Under the pieces are notes generated by a model that did not search any database, had not been told where the DNA came from, and worked only from the letters and a program-made list of their open reading frames with translations. A DNA stretch of 8,803 nucleotides from Candidatus Pelagibacter sp. (GTDB taxonomy: Bacteria > Pseudomonadota > Alphaproteobacteria > Pelagibacterales > Pelagibacteraceae), in contig PAFP01000056.1 in NCBI GenBank assembly GCA_002704185.1, positions 1 through 8,803 on the forward strand. The letters are read 5' to 3'. The position numbers were made by a program, and so were the translations under genes. Below, one piece after another: positions 7,416-8,803 of this stretch. The first letter of the stretch is position 1. The number at the start of each line of letters is the position of its first letter.

Positions 7416-7424
7416 TAAATATTA

Positions 7425-8483
7425 ATGTTTGAAATTTATCTTCCCATAGTTGAAGTTTTTATTAATGGTCCTTTACTCCTTTTAATTAGTACAGTTGTTG
7501 GCCTATTAACTGGAATGTTAGGTATTGGTGGAGGTTTTTTAATGACACCGATTTTAATTTTTTTTGGAATACCCCCTATTTATGCAGTTGCAAATAGCGC
7601 AAATAATATTCTTGCAGCATCAGTGTCTGGAACACTTGCACACTATTTTAAAGGTCAGCTTGATTTAAAAATGGGTGCTTTAATATTAATTGGAGGAATT
7701 GTTGGTTCAATTATTGGTATTAAAATTTTTATTTACTTCTTAAATGAAGGTTCTATAAATTATTTCATATCGATTCTTTTTTTTAGTTTGTTAACAATTG
7801 TTGGTATATCAATGTTATTTGAGAGTCTTAGTGAAATCAGAAGAATAAGTCAAAAAAGGTTTATAAGAAGAAAATTACATAAACACTATTGGATACATAA
7901 TTTGCCATTTAAAACCAGAATTAGATCTTCAAAGCTTTATATAAGCATCATTCCCCCAATTTTCTTTGGAGTCATTATTGGTTTATTGTCATCTATTTTA
8001 GGAGTTGGTGGTGCTTTTTTATTAGTACCGATATTAATTTATATTATTGGTATGCCAGCAAAGTTAGTTCCTGGTACTTCATTATTAGCAATGATATTTG
8101 TAATGATCGGAGTTACCTTGCTTCATGCTTTACAAAATAATACGATAGATTTTTATTTAGTAATCATTTTAGTTTTAGGTTCAGTTACTGGTGCACAGTT
8201 AGGAACATATATAAATATTAAGATGAGAGGCGAACAGTTGCGTGCTATCTTATCTATTGTAGTTTTAGGTTGTGGCTTAAAATTTGGTTATGATTTATTT
8301 CAAGAAAAAATTATTCCAGCAGTAAATATTACAAACTTTAAGAATCCTGTTGAATTAAATTCATTTTCTCAAGGGTTGATAAATATTTCCTCCCAAAATC
8401 CGGAAATATATGCAATATTTTCAATCACCATTGCTATAGCCTTGGGTATTTTAGTCGCCTACAGTTTTAAAAAAATATTTTAA
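7425..8483 (+). CDS. TauE/SafE-family membrane permease
   Basis: Polytopic inner-membrane protein of the TauE/SafE family, whose studied members export sulfite or other small organosulfur anions. The 352 residues show two homologous halves: GLLTGMLGIGGGFLMTP at 26-42 and GLLSSILGVGGAFLLVP at 186-202, each followed by a helix ending in AH (71-73, near residue 73) or LH (222-224). A strongly basic cytoplasmic-type loop lies at about 135-172 (SEIRRISQKRFIRRKLHKHYW). A polar segment at about 300-328 precedes the final helix. The N-terminus YLPIVEVFINGPLLL and LKMGALILIGG resemble an alphaproteobacterial subfamily I know only as 'sulfite exporter TauE/SafE family protein'. Its TAA overlaps the next ATG by 1 bp (TAATG), so the genes are coupled. 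The substrate is not determinable from sequence. Confidence 0.9.
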   Translation: MFEIYLPIVEVFINGPLLLLISTVVGLLTGMLGIGGGFLMTPILIFFGIPPIYAVANSANNILAASVSGTLAHYFKGQLDLKMGALILIGGIVGSIIGIKIFIYFLNEGSINYFISILFFSLLTIVGISMLFESLSEIRRISQKRFIRRKLHKHYWIHNLPFKTRIRSSKLYISIIPPIFFGVIIGLLSSILGVGGAFLLVPILIYIIGMPAKLVPGTSLLAMIFVMIGVTLLHALQNNTIDFYLVIILVLGSVTGAQLGTYINIKMRGEQLRAILSIVVLGCGLKFGYDLFQEKIIPAVNITNFKNPVELNSFSQGLINISSQNPEIYAIFSITIAIALGILVAYSFKKIF

Positions 8484-8803
8484 TGAAGAATAAAAAATTG
8501 ATAAGTTTTTTATCTTATTTGGGATTATTACCCTTTTATCTCTTAATAGTATTATATACTAAATTTGATGCTTTTTATTTTAAAGATATATTCTTTTTTT
8601 ACTCTTTAATAATTGTAAGTTTCTTATCTGGTTGTTCTTGGATAAATTTAACTTTGACAAATAACAAATTACTAATTGTTATAACAATATTAATACCAAT
8701 AATTAGTTTAATTTCAGAAATATTTTTTATTTCAGAATTAAAAATTATTTTAAATTGTCTATTGTTTTATTTATTGTTTTTTATAGACAATAAATATCTA
8801 GAT
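8483..8803 (+). CDS. DUF3429-like membrane protein, 3'-truncated by window edge
   Basis: An open frame of 107 codons runs from the ATG at 8483 off the window end without a stop. The protein starts MKNKKLISFLSYLGLLPFY and has about four hydrophobic segments, near 7-25, 36-54, 63-83 and 87-101. The pattern LGLLPF, then a second helix ending SFLSGCSWIN, resembles the DUF3429 family (LGxxPF then SFLGGxxW), whose function is not known to me. The match rests on two short motifs, so the family call is moderate. It is coupled to the TauE-like gene by a TAATG junction. Whether it works with that permease cannot be told. Confidence 0.6.
   Translation, partial: MKNKKLISFLSYLGLLPFYLLIVLYTKFDAFYFKDIFFFYSLIIVSFLSGCSWINLTLTNNKLLIVITILIPIISLISEIFFISELKIILNCLLFYLLFFIDNKYLD

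Noticed and set aside
7500..8070. Two similar halves of the TauE-like protein as a recent gene duplication
   Set aside because: The twofold internal repeat is an ancient, general property of the TauE/SafE fold.
1..8803. tRNA, rRNA, CRISPR array, insertion sequence, riboswitch or phage genes
   Set aside because: No cloverleaf, spaced repeats, transposase or integrase motifs, and no untranslated leader long enough for a riboswitch were seen; nearly every base is coding.

Overview
The window is about 8.8 kb of very AT-rich, tightly packed bacterial DNA. Eleven protein genes leave only about 132 bases uncovered: 1 base at 1531, 26 bases at 3051-3076 and 105 bases at 7320-7424. I see no RNA gene, mobile element, CRISPR array or insertion sequence. 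The low GC, Lys/Asn/Ile-rich proteins, overlapping genes and alphaproteobacterial-type CobS, CobT, J-domain and TauE-like proteins suggest a streamlined, free-living alphaproteobacterium. SAR11/Pelagibacterales is the best guess; this is inference from composition and gene content, not a database match.

Layout. Positions 2-2806 (+) hold the end of aroK (shikimate kinase, N-terminus outside the window), aroB (3-dehydroquinate synthase) and a CNNM/CBS/CorC-type membrane protein, overlapping or 1 bp apart and probably one operon. bolA (2796-3050, -) converges on this operon and overlaps its end by 11 bp. After a 26-bp divergent spacer, a second tight operon (3077-6487, +) encodes a zinc-finger-like J-domain protein, the AAA+ ATPase CobS and the VWA/MIDAS protein CobT. 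A minus-strand pair, rpmB (ribosomal protein L28) followed by a YhhQ-type queuosine-precursor transporter, converges on cobT and overlaps it by 27 bp. The 105-bp spacer at 7320-7424 holds divergent promoters. To its right are a TauE/SafE-family permease and the start of a DUF3429-type membrane protein, cut by the window end.

How the genes work together. AroK and AroB are consecutive in name only: AroB catalyses step 2 and AroK step 5 of the shikimate pathway. CobS and CobT are the AAA+/VWA motor of aerobic cobaltochelatase, whose catalytic subunit CobN is not in the window. Their translational linkage to a J-domain cochaperone, in a genome type not expected to make B12, raises the possibility that the trio works as a chaperone or remodelling machine on another client. 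That is the most interesting idea here, but it is inference. L28 and the queuosine-precursor transporter both serve translation.
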